Of a stretch of 64,000 bases of DNA, positions 45,743 to 55,393 are shown piece by piece. The stretch comes from Phyllobacterium sp. T1293. GTDB taxonomy: Bacteria; Pseudomonadota; Alphaproteobacteria; Rhizobiales; Rhizobiaceae. The notes under the pieces are model-generated. The model was not told the origin of the DNA and ran no database searches. It saw nothing but the letters and a program-made list of their open reading frames with translations. The stretch is from NCBI RefSeq assembly GCF_020731415.2, contig NZ_CP088276.1:1-64000 (forward strand). Direction: 5' to 3'. How positions within the stretch are numbered: position 1 is the first letter of the stretch; each line of letters begins with the position of its first letter. A program made the position numbers and the translations under genes.

Positions 45743-46078
45743 TTGGGCTTCGGCCAATCAAGATATGATGCAAAGGCGGGTGAGGCTTTACTGAAAGAGG
45801 AAAAATTCAAGATCTGGATAGATAAAGGTTTACGGACTGACGCCCCCTACAACAAAAAGCCTTACACAACTTATCTGACGTGGTATGGCCGTATTGGCAG
45901 CTTAAGCGCAGCGCCGGATGGGGCCCACACTCCGGAGATGACGAAGTTTTTTGAAACGCACGGTTTCACTCCGTCAGCAGCTTATTCCATCATTGAAGAC
46001 TATGCGCTTTACGGCAAACCAAACTCGATTGTCGATCTGGACTTTGAAGCAAAAATGAATGCCTTTCATTGCCCTTAA
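45743..46078 (+). CDS. Hypothetical protein (111 aa), possibly truncated
   Basis: The frame opens at TTG 45743 with no ATG and ends at TAA 46078. It contains an aromatic-rich core (PYTTYLTWYGRIGSLSAA; FFETHGFTPSAAYSIIEDYA) and looks coding. It has no signal peptide and a weak start, so it may be the C-terminal remnant of a longer gene or start at ATC/ATT. Family unknown. It follows the TPR-like gene by 58 bases and converges on the next gene with a 10-base gap. Confidence 0.5.
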   Translation: MGFGQSRYDAKAGEALLKEEKFKIWIDKGLRTDAPYNKKPYTTYLTWYGRIGSLSAAPDGAHTPEMTKFFETHGFTPSAAYSIIEDYALYGKPNSIVDLDFEAKMNAFHCP

Positions 46079-46088
46079 TAACTGATTT

Positions 46089-47189
46089 TCATTTCCAGCT
46101 TGTGTAATCACCGGCGACACAGCCAAACGGAGCGCGATCGTGGCCGAACCGCTTCTTGAGCTGCTCACACCCCCAATTGTTCAGTGGCGCAGGCATGAGA
46201 TTGTTTATATCCATGCCGGGCGATTGAAACTGGGTCGCAGAGCTTGTCACATACCAGAGCCAGAAGCCGAACACACCAATAGCGATTAAAAGCAGCACGC
46301 CGAAGAAGTTTCGGAACTGCTTCCAGATAGAGATCGTCTTTTTGGGTTCTTCGACCAGAAGCGGCACATTTTGATCGCCTTCATAATGATAGGCGAATGG
46401 TGCAAGGGCTGCGGTTCGCTCGTCGTCGGTTAGTTTGATGCGCTGTAGGTTACTGTCCAGAAGTACAGGGAGTGCGGTATTGCCGTGCCTGACAGCCAGT
46501 CCTACGGCTTTGCCGTTGGCCGCTCCGATAATCAGCGGCTCCTGCCCGTCCTTCATCCGCGTATACGCGGATCGTCCCGTCTTATCATGAGCAATCTTGT
46601 CATTGTACGTGATGGAAAGGACGTTGCGCTTACGGTCAAATGCCGTGATTTCAACCGGAGCAGGCGTCAATTTGGCGGGCTGCTTCAGTTGGCGATTAAC
46701 ACGCCAAATGCGCAGACCGAAAAATACCATGGCCAAGCTCATACCGCCAAGCAGGACGACAAACACGCAGAGTGTCACAATCCGGTTCCAGAGCATATCC
46801 AGACCGAGACTCATCGTTGCCAGCTCTGGATGATCTGCCGAGATCACCAAGCCAGTTTCATAATCCCCGGTGTGAAAATCGATGAACATAATCTCGACCG
46901 TAGTGTCGTAATTCTGTCCCTTGTAACTGTATACGAGACGCGCCTCGCAATCAGTGAAGATAGCTTTGCGTGTCGTGCAGTGCCCATTCCGCACGTCGCC
47001 ATTTTCAAGCGTCATAGGATTCTGGCTTATCTGGAAATCGCGGATCACACCCGGCGCTTCCCAGACGAACAGGAATACGGCAATTGCCAGGATTATGGGT
47101 GTCGCCCAGAAGTATGCGCTCGGCGTGGAGATGACGTTTGGCGCCAAAGAGAGCTGGCGATTGGGAAGAACAAGCGAAGGCTGCAACAT
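46089..47189 (-). CDS. Multi-span membrane protein with DUF3592-like domain
   Basis: The protein of about 366 residues has a helix near residues 25-45, a DUF3592-like extracytoplasmic segment (GHCTTRKAIFTDCEARLVYSY), two helices near residues 125-165, a cytoplasmic domain, and a fourth helix (FFGVLLLIAIGVFGFWLWYV) before a Cys-containing tail (WGCEQLKKRFGHDRAPFGC). The role is unknown. The start may be ATG 47189 or an upstream codon at 47201. Confidence 0.65.
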   Translation of the reverse strand: MLQPSLVLPNRQLSLAPNVISTPSAYFWATPIILAIAVFLFVWEAPGVIRDFQISQNPMTLENGDVRNGHCTTRKAIFTDCEARLVYSYKGQNYDTTVEIMFIDFHTGDYETGLVISADHPELATMSLGLDMLWNRIVTLCVFVVLLGGMSLAMVFFGLRIWRVNRQLKQPAKLTPAPVEITAFDRKRNVLSITYNDKIAHDKTGRSAYTRMKDGQEPLIIGAANGKAVGLAVRHGNTALPVLLDSNLQRIKLTDDERTAALAPFAYHYEGDQNVPLLVEEPKKTISIWKQFRNFFGVLLLIAIGVFGFWLWYVTSSATQFQSPGMDINNLMPAPLNNWGCEQLKKRFGHDRAPFGCVAGDYTSWK

Positions 47190-47374
47190 TGGGTCTCTCA
47201 CATTTGATGGTACAACGCTTTTAGCGCTTCAGGCAGCGACCGATGAAGACCTGACGGTATGATATGGCAGAGGCGTTCTGACGTTAAAGTCTGTGGGAGC
47301 ATAAGGAATTGTCGGGCAGATGTGCCGGAGTGTGGGTATTATTGATTTACCCATCCGGATCAGGGCTTTTGGCA

Positions 47375-47569
47375 TCATTGTCTACGGGAACGAGCCGCAT
47401 TTCGAGCGAGCAGTGCCTTGAAAAGAGGCGCGCAGAACCCGGCTAATATGGCGCCTCCGACCACCCAGCCAAGCGCTTCACCGCCAAGTAATTCATCGCC
47501 GACATATCCTGCGGCGATGCACCCGATGCCGGCCAGCAGCGCCCGCCAAATCCAACCTGAAACTGTCAT
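47375..47569 (-). CDS. Small glycine-rich two-span membrane protein (64 aa)
   Basis: The product has two hydrophobic helices rich in Gly and Ala (WRALLAGIGCIAAGYV; ALGWVVGGAILAGFCAPLF) with GxxxG-type packing and an Arg-rich tail. The ATG has a GGGGGG ribosome-binding site about 7 bases upstream; the frame opens further at 47599. Unknown function. It is isolated, 170 bases upstream of nothing on the same strand. Confidence 0.55.
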   Translation of the reverse strand: MTVSGWIWRALLAGIGCIAAGYVGDELLGGEALGWVVGGAILAGFCAPLFKALLARNAARSRRQ

Positions 47570-47951
47570 TGTTAACCCCCCGGCCTTTCCAGCTAACAAC
47601 GTTCAATATTTTGAAGGAAACGTCTATACCTCACCGCAAATAGCTCTTGGCATAACAAGCTGATGGCGTCCAATGCTTTGAATAATTCAGGAATATTTGA
47701 TGTTAAAAGGCCCCACTTCGTTGTTTACTTCGCCCCAATCTACTGGAATACCCCTGATGGGTCGATTGAGTATAACGATTAGATCGAAGTGTCTTGCGCG
47801 ACCTCGGCCCGTATCGCCTGCATAGCAATGGGGATTGTTGCGAGCAACCAAGTTAACGACACGCCATCGCGCGCCTGCACGGAGAAGCCGTGTAGAATCG
47901 CGGCGTAATAGTCACCGAGAGCCTGTATATCTGCGATGATGGAATAAACAA

Positions 47952-47982
47952 AAGCCGGGCATTTCAATGAAGTGCCCGGCTT
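47952..47982 (-). terminator. Intrinsic terminator of the AapJ-like gene
   Basis: Leftward, AAGCCGGGCA (complement of 47973-47982) and TGCCCGGCTT (complement of 47952-47961) form a 10-bp stem with an 11-base loop, followed by TTGTTTATT. It lies 18 bases after the stop of the binding-protein gene. Confidence 0.85.
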
Positions 47983-47999
47983 GCAAAATCAGCGGTTTC

Positions 48000-49016
48000 T
48001 CATCGCGCCGGTGGCGCATACATGAGGCCGCCTGCATTCCACAGCGCGTTGATACCCCGGGCAATTTTCAACGGGCTGCCAGTTCCAAGGTTCCGGTCAA
48101 ACATCTCGCCATAATTGCCCGTTGTCGACAGGATGTTATAGATCCAGCGCTGGTCGAGGCCTAAGGGTGCCCCGGTATCACCCTCGGCGCCCAGAAAGCG
48201 CTTGATCGACGGATTGCCTGAATCCATCTGCTTGGCGATATTTTCCTTGGTTATCCCGAGTTCTTCCGCCTCGATCAGGGAGAACAATGTCCAACGGACA
48301 ATGTTGAACCAGCGATCATCCCCCTGACGCACGGCGGGCCCAAGCGGTTCTTTGGAAATGATCTCGGGCAGCACCATAAAGCCATCGGGATCGGAAAGCG
48401 TGAGGCGCTGTGCGTAGAGCGCCGAGGCGTCGGTCGTGTAGACATCGCAGCGGCCATTGTTCAGAGCAACGATGGTTTCGTCAGGTCGCTCAAAAGAGAT
48501 AATTTCGTACTTGATATCATTGGCTTTGAAATAATCGGCGACATTGAGTTCGGTGGTCGTGCCGGTTTCCGTGCATAGGGACGCGCCGGAAAGTTCCTTC
48601 GCGCTTTTTACGCCAAGAGATTTCTTCACCATGAAACCCTGTCCGTCATAATAGGCGGTGCCGACGAATTTGAGTCCCATGCTTGTATCGCGCGACAGCG
48701 TCCACGTGGTCTGGCGCGACAGGAGATCAGCCTCACCCGACTGGAGTGCTGTGAAGCGATCTTTCGTTGAGAGCGGAATGAAGTTGACCTTGTCAGGATC
48801 ACCAAAAACTGCCGCAGAAACCGCATGGCAGAAATCCACATCAAAACCGGTCCATTTTCCGGTGTTGTCAGCATTGGAAAAGCCAAGAACGCCCTGGCTG
48901 ACACCGCAATTGACACGCCCGCGTTCCTTGATAACCGAGAGCGTATCGGCCTTGGCAGATGTGGCTGTAAAGGCTGCTGAAGCAAGCAGCAAAGCCAGAA
49001 GTACAGTCCGTTTCAT
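48000..49016 (-). CDS. aapJ: General L-amino-acid-binding protein (AapJ/BztA type)
   Basis: The 338-residue periplasmic protein has a signal peptide (VLLALLLASAAFTATSAKA) and the AapJ/BztA landmarks LSVIKERGRVNCGVSQGVLG, GKWTGFDVDFCHAVSAAVFG and ETGTTTELNVADYF. In rhizobia AapJ feeds the AapQMP permease. Here no permease or ATPase is adjacent, so it is an orphan, directly downstream of the kinase/M23/aminotransferase fusion. ATG 49016 has AGGGAG upstream. A strong terminator follows. The symbol marks the family; it may be a specialised paralogue for the substrate of the fusion enzyme. Confidence 0.88.
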   Translation of the reverse strand: MKRTVLLALLLASAAFTATSAKADTLSVIKERGRVNCGVSQGVLGFSNADNTGKWTGFDVDFCHAVSAAVFGDPDKVNFIPLSTKDRFTALQSGEADLLSRQTTWTLSRDTSMGLKFVGTAYYDGQGFMVKKSLGVKSAKELSGASLCTETGTTTELNVADYFKANDIKYEIISFERPDETIVALNNGRCDVYTTDASALYAQRLTLSDPDGFMVLPEIISKEPLGPAVRQGDDRWFNIVRWTLFSLIEAEELGITKENIAKQMDSGNPSIKRFLGAEGDTGAPLGLDQRWIYNILSTTGNYGEMFDRNLGTGSPLKIARGINALWNAGGLMYAPPAR

Positions 49017-49098
49017 GATGTTCTCCCTTATTGTGATTGAATAGATGTTCCCTGCCGCCGGACGCGTGCCCGGCGGATTAACTTCTCCGCTTTTGCGA

Positions 49099-52000
49099 TC
49101 ACTGGTTCGACAAGGCAGCGGTGAACGTGTCCTCCAACACGTTGATGAGATGATCCGCATTGGCCCGGCTGAAAATCATCGGTGGCCGCAGCTTCAAAAT
49201 ATTGTCGTGCGGGCCTTCCGTGCCCATAAGCACACCCCGTTGTCTCGCACCATTGTTGATGGCGCGGGCGATCTCCGTCGCCGGGTGTTTGGTCTTGCGG
49301 TTCGTTACCAGTTCGATGCCAAGGAACAGGCCTTGTCCGCGCACATCTCCGATAACGTCGTAGCGCGCTTTCATCGCCTCGAACCTCTGGAGCAAATAGT
49401 TACCGATATCGAGTGCATTCTGCCGGAGGTTGTCGCGCTCGATGACATCAAGCACCGCAAGTCCAACGGCGCAGGACACGGGGTTGCCGCCGAATGTATT
49501 GAAATATTCCATGCCATTGTTGAACGAGTCGGCAATTTCGCGTGTCGTCACCACCGCAGCCAGGGGGTGGCCGTTGCCGATGGGCTTACCCATGGTGACA
49601 ATATCCGGCACGACACCTTGCGTCTCGAACGCCCACCAGTGGCTGCCGACCCGGCCAAACCCTACCTGCACCTCATCCGCGGCACAGATCCCACCCGCGG
49701 CACGCACCATGGCGTAGACTCGCTTGAGATAGCCATCGGGCAGGAACACCTGACCCGCAACGCTGGGGATCGACTCCGCGAGAAACAGGCCCGGCGCTTT
49801 ACCGGCCTTGCGCATCAACTCGATCTGTTCGGCGATGTTCTCCGCATAACGTTTGGCAATTTCGTCCGGAGGCCAATCTGATGGTGCGCGGTAACTGTCA
49901 GGAATGCTTGCTTCATAGACATGCGGTTTGCGACCCTTGCCACCTTTGCGCTTGTATTTATAGGGGCTCAGATCAATCAACTCCTGTGTCGTGCCATGAT
50001 AGGCCCAATCAAGAACGATCGCCTCCTCGCGCCCCGTATGGGCGCGCATCATTCGCAGCATCAGGCTGTTGGCCTCGCTGCCAGTGCAGGCAAAGGTCGC
50101 GACTTTGAGATCGCCGGGCAGCGTTGCAGTCAGCCGCTCGGCATAGGAGACGATATTGTCATGCAGATAGCGCGTATTGGTGTTGAGCAATCCCGCCTGC
50201 GCGGACAGGGCACCGACCACATCCGGGTGTGCATGACCGAGATGGCAGACATTGTTGAAGCAATCGAGATAGGCCCGGCCGTGATCATCAATCAGCCATA
50301 CGCCTTCTCCGCGCACGAACTTGATTGGCTCGGCATAGGAAATTGAGAGGTTTGGCAGAAGCGTTGATTTGCGTGCGGCAATGATCTCTTGCCTGCTTTG
50401 CCCGGTCTGATGGAATGTTTCGCGCGGCAAGCCGATAAAATCGGCCGGATCTGGGAAAAGCTCGGCCCAGACGGGCAGATAGCGCGCCTCGCCGACGCCA
50501 AGTATGTCCGTTGCCGAGAGTGCTGTGTCGACAGACAATTGCAGGTGGAGATGCGGAGCCCAGCCGCCATTTTCGGCAGGCGCACCCATTTCCCCGACCA
50601 GATCTCCCGCTGCAAGAACATCGCCCTGATGCAGCCGTGTCAAAGTCTCGTGCGCCAGATGACCCCAAAGCGTTGCAAAAGGTGGACATCCTTCCGGTTC
50701 GTGGAGCAGTTTGATCAGGCAACCATAGCCAAGTGGATCAGGTTCGATGAGCACTTCGGCCACGGTCGCGGCAATGGGGGTGAATAGTTTCGTGCCCGCT
50801 GGCATGAACAGGTCAAGACCGAGGTGGCGCGTTCGCCGCTCGCTGGCAACAAACCGGGATTCGAACATGGGCCCGGTATAGACTGAACGCTCTTCACCCC
50901 ATGGACCAATTCCGAGTGCAACGTCATTTTCCCTACAATAGCTATCCCACCAATCCGTTGCCTTTTCGGGCTCCTGCGATGCGGACCAGACGGTCATAGC
51001 GTTTTTCGGATCACCATAGGGGACCAACGCTTTGGCGAGCGTAGCGGGAGGCCCGGCAAGTACCGGTGCAAACGTGCTGCTGTTATGCCTGATCCATTCG
51101 GCAATTGCTTTTGCCCCGGATGAAGCATCGAAGCCGCAGGCATGGCGGAAAATGGCGGTGGCAAAGCCCGGATTGATAGTATCAAGGCGTCGCAGCAATG
51201 CCCAGGCGGGTGCCTCGCTTATGGCAAGATAGGGATTGTCATCAGTTTTTTCCTTGCGTTGGGCAGACAGCGTCACGCTTGTCACCAGCCGCATGGCGAT
51301 CAGATCGAACAGCAGTTCCACTTCCTGTTCCTGCAATGGATATTCCGCATGAAAACCCGCGAGGATGGATCCAGCCGCGCCAATCGGGTCTTCCAGATCA
51401 AGTATGGAATAGGCACAGGCAACTGCCACTTCGGCAATCAGGACGCTATGCAGCGCATCGCCGAAATCGATAAGACCGGCAATGCGTGCCGGATTTTTCG
51501 TATCGACAAGCACGTTCCAGTCATTGGCATCATTGTGGATGATTGCCGCGCGCATTGTGGGCAGACGCGGCTCCACATGGGCATCAAACCGTTTGATGAA
51601 GCGGCCAAGCAATGCGCGATCATCGGTATCATCGATATATTTGAGGCGCTGCCGGGATAGCCCCGCTGCCCGGATATCCCAGTCAAATGTCCTGAGCGCA
51701 CCGGGATGTATGAAACCCTGCATCGCCCGGTCCAGTCGGCCTAGCATCTGGCCAAGGCTTTGCAGGACCTCCGGCGTGCGCTTGCATTCAGCCAGAGGCT
51801 TACCTTCCTGCCACGAAACCATGCGAATGAAATGCTGCTCGCCCGATTGGGACTGGACCGGCACCAGCACCTGTCCCTGCATCGAGCGGCGCAAACGGGG
51901 AACGGGCAGGCCGGGCGAATTGGCTTCGAGATGATGCAGCAGCGCCGTCTGGAAATCACTCTGGTCTTTCGGTTCGCTGGAATTGACGGCCTTCAGAATC

Positions 52001-52152
52001 CAGATTGAGCCGTCACTGGCATCAATCCGAAAGTTCTGATCGCGCTCGCTGGCAAGAGAGCTGATCCGGCCTTCAATGCCAAAATGATCCCGGGCGATGC
52101 CAAGTGCTTCCGCATCAGAGAATGACGGCGCAGGATGGGATAAATTGATCAT
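49099..52152 (-). CDS. Kinase / M23-like / class-III aminotransferase fusion (HYKK-AGXT2L type)
   Basis: The 1017-residue protein has three domains. Residues 1 to about 340 form an aminoglycoside/hydroxylysine-kinase-like fold with the catalytic [11 protein letters not shown] (H206, D208, N213) and LIDFGD (D229). Residues 425-545 form an M23 metallopeptidase-like domain with both zinc motifs intact (RHLGLD: H443, D447; HLH: H534, H536). Residues about 590-1017 are a PLP class-III aminotransferase fold with D826 (AADEVQ) and Lys 856 (MGKPIGNG). Vertebrate relatives of the first and last domains are hydroxylysine kinase and the phospholyases AGXT2L1/2, which act in sequence on hydroxylysine or phosphoethanolamine. 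A kinase-then-lyase function for an amino alcohol is inferred. It is followed by an AapJ-like gene and divergent from an Lrp regulator. Confidence 0.9.
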   Translation of the reverse strand: MINLSHPAPSFSDAEALGIARDHFGIEGRISSLASERDQNFRIDASDGSIWILKAVNSSEPKDQSDFQTALLHHLEANSPGLPVPRLRRSMQGQVLVPVQSQSGEQHFIRMVSWQEGKPLAECKRTPEVLQSLGQMLGRLDRAMQGFIHPGALRTFDWDIRAAGLSRQRLKYIDDTDDRALLGRFIKRFDAHVEPRLPTMRAAIIHNDANDWNVLVDTKNPARIAGLIDFGDALHSVLIAEVAVACAYSILDLEDPIGAAGSILAGFHAEYPLQEQEVELLFDLIAMRLVTSVTLSAQRKEKTDDNPYLAISEAPAWALLRRLDTINPGFATAIFRHACGFDASSGAKAIAEWIRHNSSTFAPVLAGPPATLAKALVPYGDPKNAMTVWSASQEPEKATDWWDSYCRENDVALGIGPWGEERSVYTGPMFESRFVASERRTRHLGLDLFMPAGTKLFTPIAATVAEVLIEPDPLGYGCLIKLLHEPEGCPPFATLWGHLAHETLTRLHQGDVLAAGDLVGEMGAPAENGGWAPHLHLQLSVDTALSATDILGVGEARYLPVWAELFPDPADFIGLPRETFHQTGQSRQEIIAARKSTLLPNLSISYAEPIKFVRGEGVWLIDDHGRAYLDCFNNVCHLGHAHPDVVGALSAQAGLLNTNTRYLHDNIVSYAERLTATLPGDLKVATFACTGSEANSLMLRMMRAHTGREEAIVLDWAYHGTTQELIDLSPYKYKRKGGKGRKPHVYEASIPDSYRAPSDWPPDEIAKRYAENIAEQIELMRKAGKAPGLFLAESIPSVAGQVFLPDGYLKRVYAMVRAAGGICAADEVQVGFGRVGSHWWAFETQGVVPDIVTMGKPIGNGHPLAAVVTTREIADSFNNGMEYFNTFGGNPVSCAVGLAVLDVIERDNLRQNALDIGNYLLQRFEAMKARYDVIGDVRGQGLFLGIELVTNRKTKHPATEIARAINNGARQRGVLMGTEGPHDNILKLRPPMIFSRANADHLINVLEDTFTAALSNQ

Positions 52153-52274
52153 GCATCAGCTCCTTTTCTCCAGAGCTTGGCATGGAGCTAAAAATCGGGC
52201 ATCCGTTAATCTGCCGGTTTGGCCGTCACCGGGACGGTCTGAACCGGCATTTGGTCGGGGGGAAGAAAACAGCA

Positions 52275-52727
52275 ATGAAGGAACTCGATGACAAGGACAG
52301 GAACATCCTGAGCATTCTTTCCCGGGACGCCAAAATTCCGCTCAAGACTCTGGCGGGCAAGATTGGCCTGTCGAGAAGTGCCACCAGCGAGCGTATTCTC
52401 TTTCTGGAAAAGTCCGGCGTCATCAGAGGCTATCGTGCCGACATCGGGCAATTGAATGATGGCGTGATCAGCGCCTACCTGCTTATCAGTCTGGTGCGTA
52501 CCCCGGCACTCGGCGTGCTGGACCAGCTTGCCGCCTGTCCGGAAGTGCGGCGTGTTTCATCGGTCAGTGGTCAGCTTGACCTGATTGTCGAGGTTGAAGT
52601 GTCTTCGATGAACCAGCTCAACACGATCCGCAACAAGGTGGCATTGCTGGATGAGGTGGATGATGTGACGACATCCATCATCCTGCGCCGCGATATCGAC
52701 CGGCTTGGTGGTGAGACAGGCTTATAA
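52275..52727 (+). CDS. Lrp/AsnC-family regulator
   Basis: The 150-residue regulator has the Lrp helix-turn-helix (LDDKDRNILSILSRDAKIPL, then LAGKIGLSRSATSERILFLE) and the C-terminal ligand/RAM domain. It is divergent from the kinase/aminotransferase fusion gene with a 122-base promoter region between them, so it most likely controls that operon in response to an amino acid. ATG 52275 follows a GGGGGGAAG run; the frame opens at 52182. Confidence 0.92.
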   Translation: MKELDDKDRNILSILSRDAKIPLKTLAGKIGLSRSATSERILFLEKSGVIRGYRADIGQLNDGVISAYLLISLVRTPALGVLDQLAACPEVRRVSSVSGQLDLIVEVEVSSMNQLNTIRNKVALLDEVDDVTTSIILRRDIDRLGGETGL

Positions 52728-52816
52728 TTGTTTAGCCCTTCAATTCGATCGCAGAAATGCGGATTCAGGTGGCTAGACCACATCTATTGGTTTTAGCGCG
52801 ATAGTGTATCTGACGA

Positions 52817-53800
52817 TCAAGTGGCCGTAAGCTTCTCTTGCACCATTTGAGCAAGCAACTGCAGTGTTGGTCGTGTCGGTGCGAAGAATGTAGTACCGGT
52901 TTGCGGAGTCGAGAAATCAAGCAACCTGTCGTAAGCTCCCGGCGGATCACCGACAAACATTCGCTCCAGCATCTTCTCGATCACCCAAAGATGCCGGGTG
53001 TAGCCAATAAAGTAGGTTCCGAATTCTTTTTGCCCCGGTCGGCCGAATGGCATGTTGTCACGCAGGATGTCGTGTTCGACCCCGTCGGCATCGACAATAG
53101 TTGCCAGAGACTTGTGCGACTTGCGCGGCGCGTCATCATCATCGATTTCGATATTGTCGATCTTTGTGCGACCGATGATCGCCTCCTGAACAGGCGTTGG
53201 CGTTCGCGCCCAGGCTTTGAGATCATGCAGATATTTTTGAACAACAACATAGCTGCCCCCGGCGAACTTGAAATCTTCATCGCCGACAAGTGCCGCTTCC
53301 GGCAGATCGAGACCGGTCGGGTTGGCCGTTCCGTCGACAAAGCCAAGCAGGTCACGTGCGTCGAAATAGCGAAAGCCTGAAACTTCATCGATGACGCTCA
53401 CGGCATCGCCAAGGCTGTCGAGGAGAATACGTTCAAACTCAAAGCACAAATCGGGACGTTCGGACCGGATATGAAAGAGAAGATCGCCCGGTGTCGACGG
53501 CGCCGTATGAACCGGCCCCGCAATGGACGCAAACGGTCTTAGTTCCTGTGGCCGTAGCTCTGACTGGAGACGATCCCACAGATTGCTGCCGATCCCGGCA
53601 ATGCATGACAATCTGCCGGATAGATCGCGGAACCCAACCGTCTTGACGAGATCGTCAAGTCCACCGAGCACCGAGAACGTTTTTGCAAGAGCGGTGGGAT
53701 CGCTCGTAACGGTGACTACAAGAAAGACTGCCGCCTGTGACAATGGTGCGTCGATACTCTGCGCGTCGATTGGCACTCTGTCCCAACTCTTGTCCGACAT
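52817..53800 (-). CDS. Dyp-type heme peroxidase (YfeX-like)
   Basis: The protein of about 327 residues has the Dyp signature GFVDGTANP (the Asp is the acid-base residue), a His in PRKSHKSL as candidate heme ligand, and the RDNMPFG and FGTYFIGYTRH stretches typical of YfeX-like class B peroxidases. No signal peptide; the class is cytoplasmic or encapsulin cargo, but no encapsulin gene is adjacent and no cargo-tail is evident. ATG 53800 has GGAGAG 6 bases upstream; the frame opens at 53842. Confidence 0.9.
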   Translation of the reverse strand: MSDKSWDRVPIDAQSIDAPLSQAAVFLVVTVTSDPTALAKTFSVLGGLDDLVKTVGFRDLSGRLSCIAGIGSNLWDRLQSELRPQELRPFASIAGPVHTAPSTPGDLLFHIRSERPDLCFEFERILLDSLGDAVSVIDEVSGFRYFDARDLLGFVDGTANPTGLDLPEAALVGDEDFKFAGGSYVVVQKYLHDLKAWARTPTPVQEAIIGRTKIDNIEIDDDDAPRKSHKSLATIVDADGVEHDILRDNMPFGRPGQKEFGTYFIGYTRHLWVIEKMLERMFVGDPPGAYDRLLDFSTPQTGTTFFAPTRPTLQLLAQMVQEKLTAT

Positions 53801-53987
53801 CCAAGACTCTCCGCTTTCTTGTTTAGCGGGTCTGATTATCAAGAAATTCCGATAATTGCACTACGCATGGAGTGCCAATGACAAAGAAGACTTCTATCTA
53901 CCTTTTAAAGAGCTAGGGATTGATCCATCGCCTTTGATGAATAGTTGAACAACGTCTATTCAGTGACGGCCTAATGATTTTTGCATT

Positions 53988-54020
53988 GAAAAAGCGAAGC
54001 GGACACAGGTCCACTCCGCT
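53988..54020 (-). terminator. Intrinsic terminator of the Hcp gene
   Basis: Leftward, AGCGGAGTGGAC (complement of 54009-54020) pairs with GTCCGCTTCGCT (complement of 53993-54004) as a 12-bp stem with two G-U pairs and a 4-base loop, followed by a T run (complement of 53988-53992). Confidence 0.8.
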
Positions 54021-54035
54021 TTCTCGTGTCTGTCT

Positions 54036-54512
54036 TTACGCAGCGCGCGTTGTAGCGAGATCGTAAGAAGCAATCATTGGCGACTGCGGGCTCTGGTTTG
54101 CATCGTATGGTGTGTACTTCACTTCCAGCTTGGTGAAGTTCAGACGCACGGTTTCAACCGGACGATCACCATTGGAATCGATCGAATAGTTGGCGATCAA
54201 CGTGTTGGTGAGCTTGTATTCGATATAGGTCTGACCGGGATTGCCCGTTGTAACCAGATGAATGGTTGCAAGCTTTCCTGCGCTGCCGGAAACGGCTTCC
54301 TGAAACAGCTTTGTTGAAGAAGAATCACTGACCTTGGTCAGGACAACTTCGCTGATCGTTGGTTCAGATGCTTCGCGGTTCGCTGCCGAACCAGCCGAAG
54401 TGCTCATTCTACGGCCCACGTTAAAATGAATGGCTTCGATGTCCATCCACTGTTTATGCGTTTCCTGGGTCGCATCACCCTTGATTCCGTCAATCTGCAA
54501 GTAAATCGGCAT
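54036..54512 (-). CDS. hcp: Hcp-family type VI secretion tube protein (orphan)
   Basis: The 158-residue protein opens MPIYLQIDGIKGDATQETH and continues with WMDIEAIHFNVGRR, SEVVLTKVSDSSSTKLFQEA and AKLATIHLVTTGNPGQTYIE, all typical of Hcp1-type tube proteins. Hcp hexamers stack into the secreted tube of type VI systems. The GGAGGAG ribosome-binding site and a strong terminator suggest a highly expressed single-gene unit. No other type VI gene (VgrG, TssB/C, ClpV) is in the window, so it depends on a system elsewhere, or delivers a dedicated effector. Confidence 0.9.
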   Translation of the reverse strand: MPIYLQIDGIKGDATQETHKQWMDIEAIHFNVGRRMSTSAGSAANREASEPTISEVVLTKVSDSSSTKLFQEAVSGSAGKLATIHLVTTGNPGQTYIEYKLTNTLIANYSIDSNGDRPVETVRLNFTKLEVKYTPYDANQSPQSPMIASYDLATTRAA

Positions 54513-55393
54513 TGTTAATCTCCTCCAAAGCCTGTGTACCGATATGGTTCATAGGGGCAATCGTTGCTCCCTAGAAATAGCTATCAACAACTTGGTTAGC
54601 ACGTATTCTCAAAGCATTCTACTCGCCAAGTTAAATCGGTTTGCTTGTCTATGACGCACCAGAGTTTGCCGTTGAAAGACTGGATTTAGCAGGGCGCGGA
54701 CATTTGCGAATGTGAAATGCGTATAGTTCAATTGTGGGTTTATTCTGTGATTATTTACATATCGGCAGTGAGAGTTTCTTAACTCTGGCACGAGACGTAT
54801 GCGAGGCAGGAGCAGGCGATGAAATGGAGCAGAATGATCGTCTGAAGGAAATCGGCTTGAAACTCGATATGACCGAGGCTCACATACGCGGTATTTTGTA
54901 TAACTAGATTATTTTTGCATCTCTTTTGCTGCGTGATCCATCATTTTCTGGCAGGTCGCGGTATCGTGTGCGGGGAAGCAAATCCTGTTTCGACCCGCAC
55001 CTGCTTCGATATCATTGTTACCGTTATTTAACATTCTTCAATATGGACCGGGCACGGCAATTAAGTTATCGTAAGGATGGTGGAGCCTAATTGTGCTCGA
55101 TCAGACACGAGGCCTGCCAATGACGTTCAACTGGTCCTGGGCACTGCCGACTTCAATCGCTAAGGAACCTATGTCATCCTTAGCTGATGTGAGATGTCGC
55201 TCTTTTGTGTCTTTCTTTACGCGAACATCTTCCTACTCGACCCAGTCAATCCATATCCCTATCGATTGCCATGCAAGCGGCGGTTCACTCGCGGCCGCGC
55301 CTGCGGGACGACGTTTTCTGCGAGACGCGCCAGTAGTGCCGATATCATTCCGATCGGCTACCAGCCCGTGCCTGAAGAGTGGAGTTTGTAGTC
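54513..55393. other. Long intergenic region between hcp and the RND operon
   Basis: About 880 bases hold no convincing gene. A 27-codon frame at 54824-54907 (MEQNDRLKEIGLKLDMTEAH, then IRGILYN) has coding-like composition and may be the stub of a lost gene. Frames at 55093-55500 and 55194-55391 lack ribosome-binding sites and family resemblance. The usual TetR regulator of such an efflux operon is not present. Confidence 0.4.

Noticed and set aside
47779..47967. A 62-codon leftward frame beginning MKCPAFVYSII
   Set aside because: Its start codon lies inside the terminator stem of the AapJ-like gene and it has no separate promoter or ribosome-binding site.
54824..54907. A 27-codon frame with coding-like composition
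   Set aside because: Too short to judge, and the ribosome-binding site is too far from the ATG; listed only within the intergenic entry as a possible stub.
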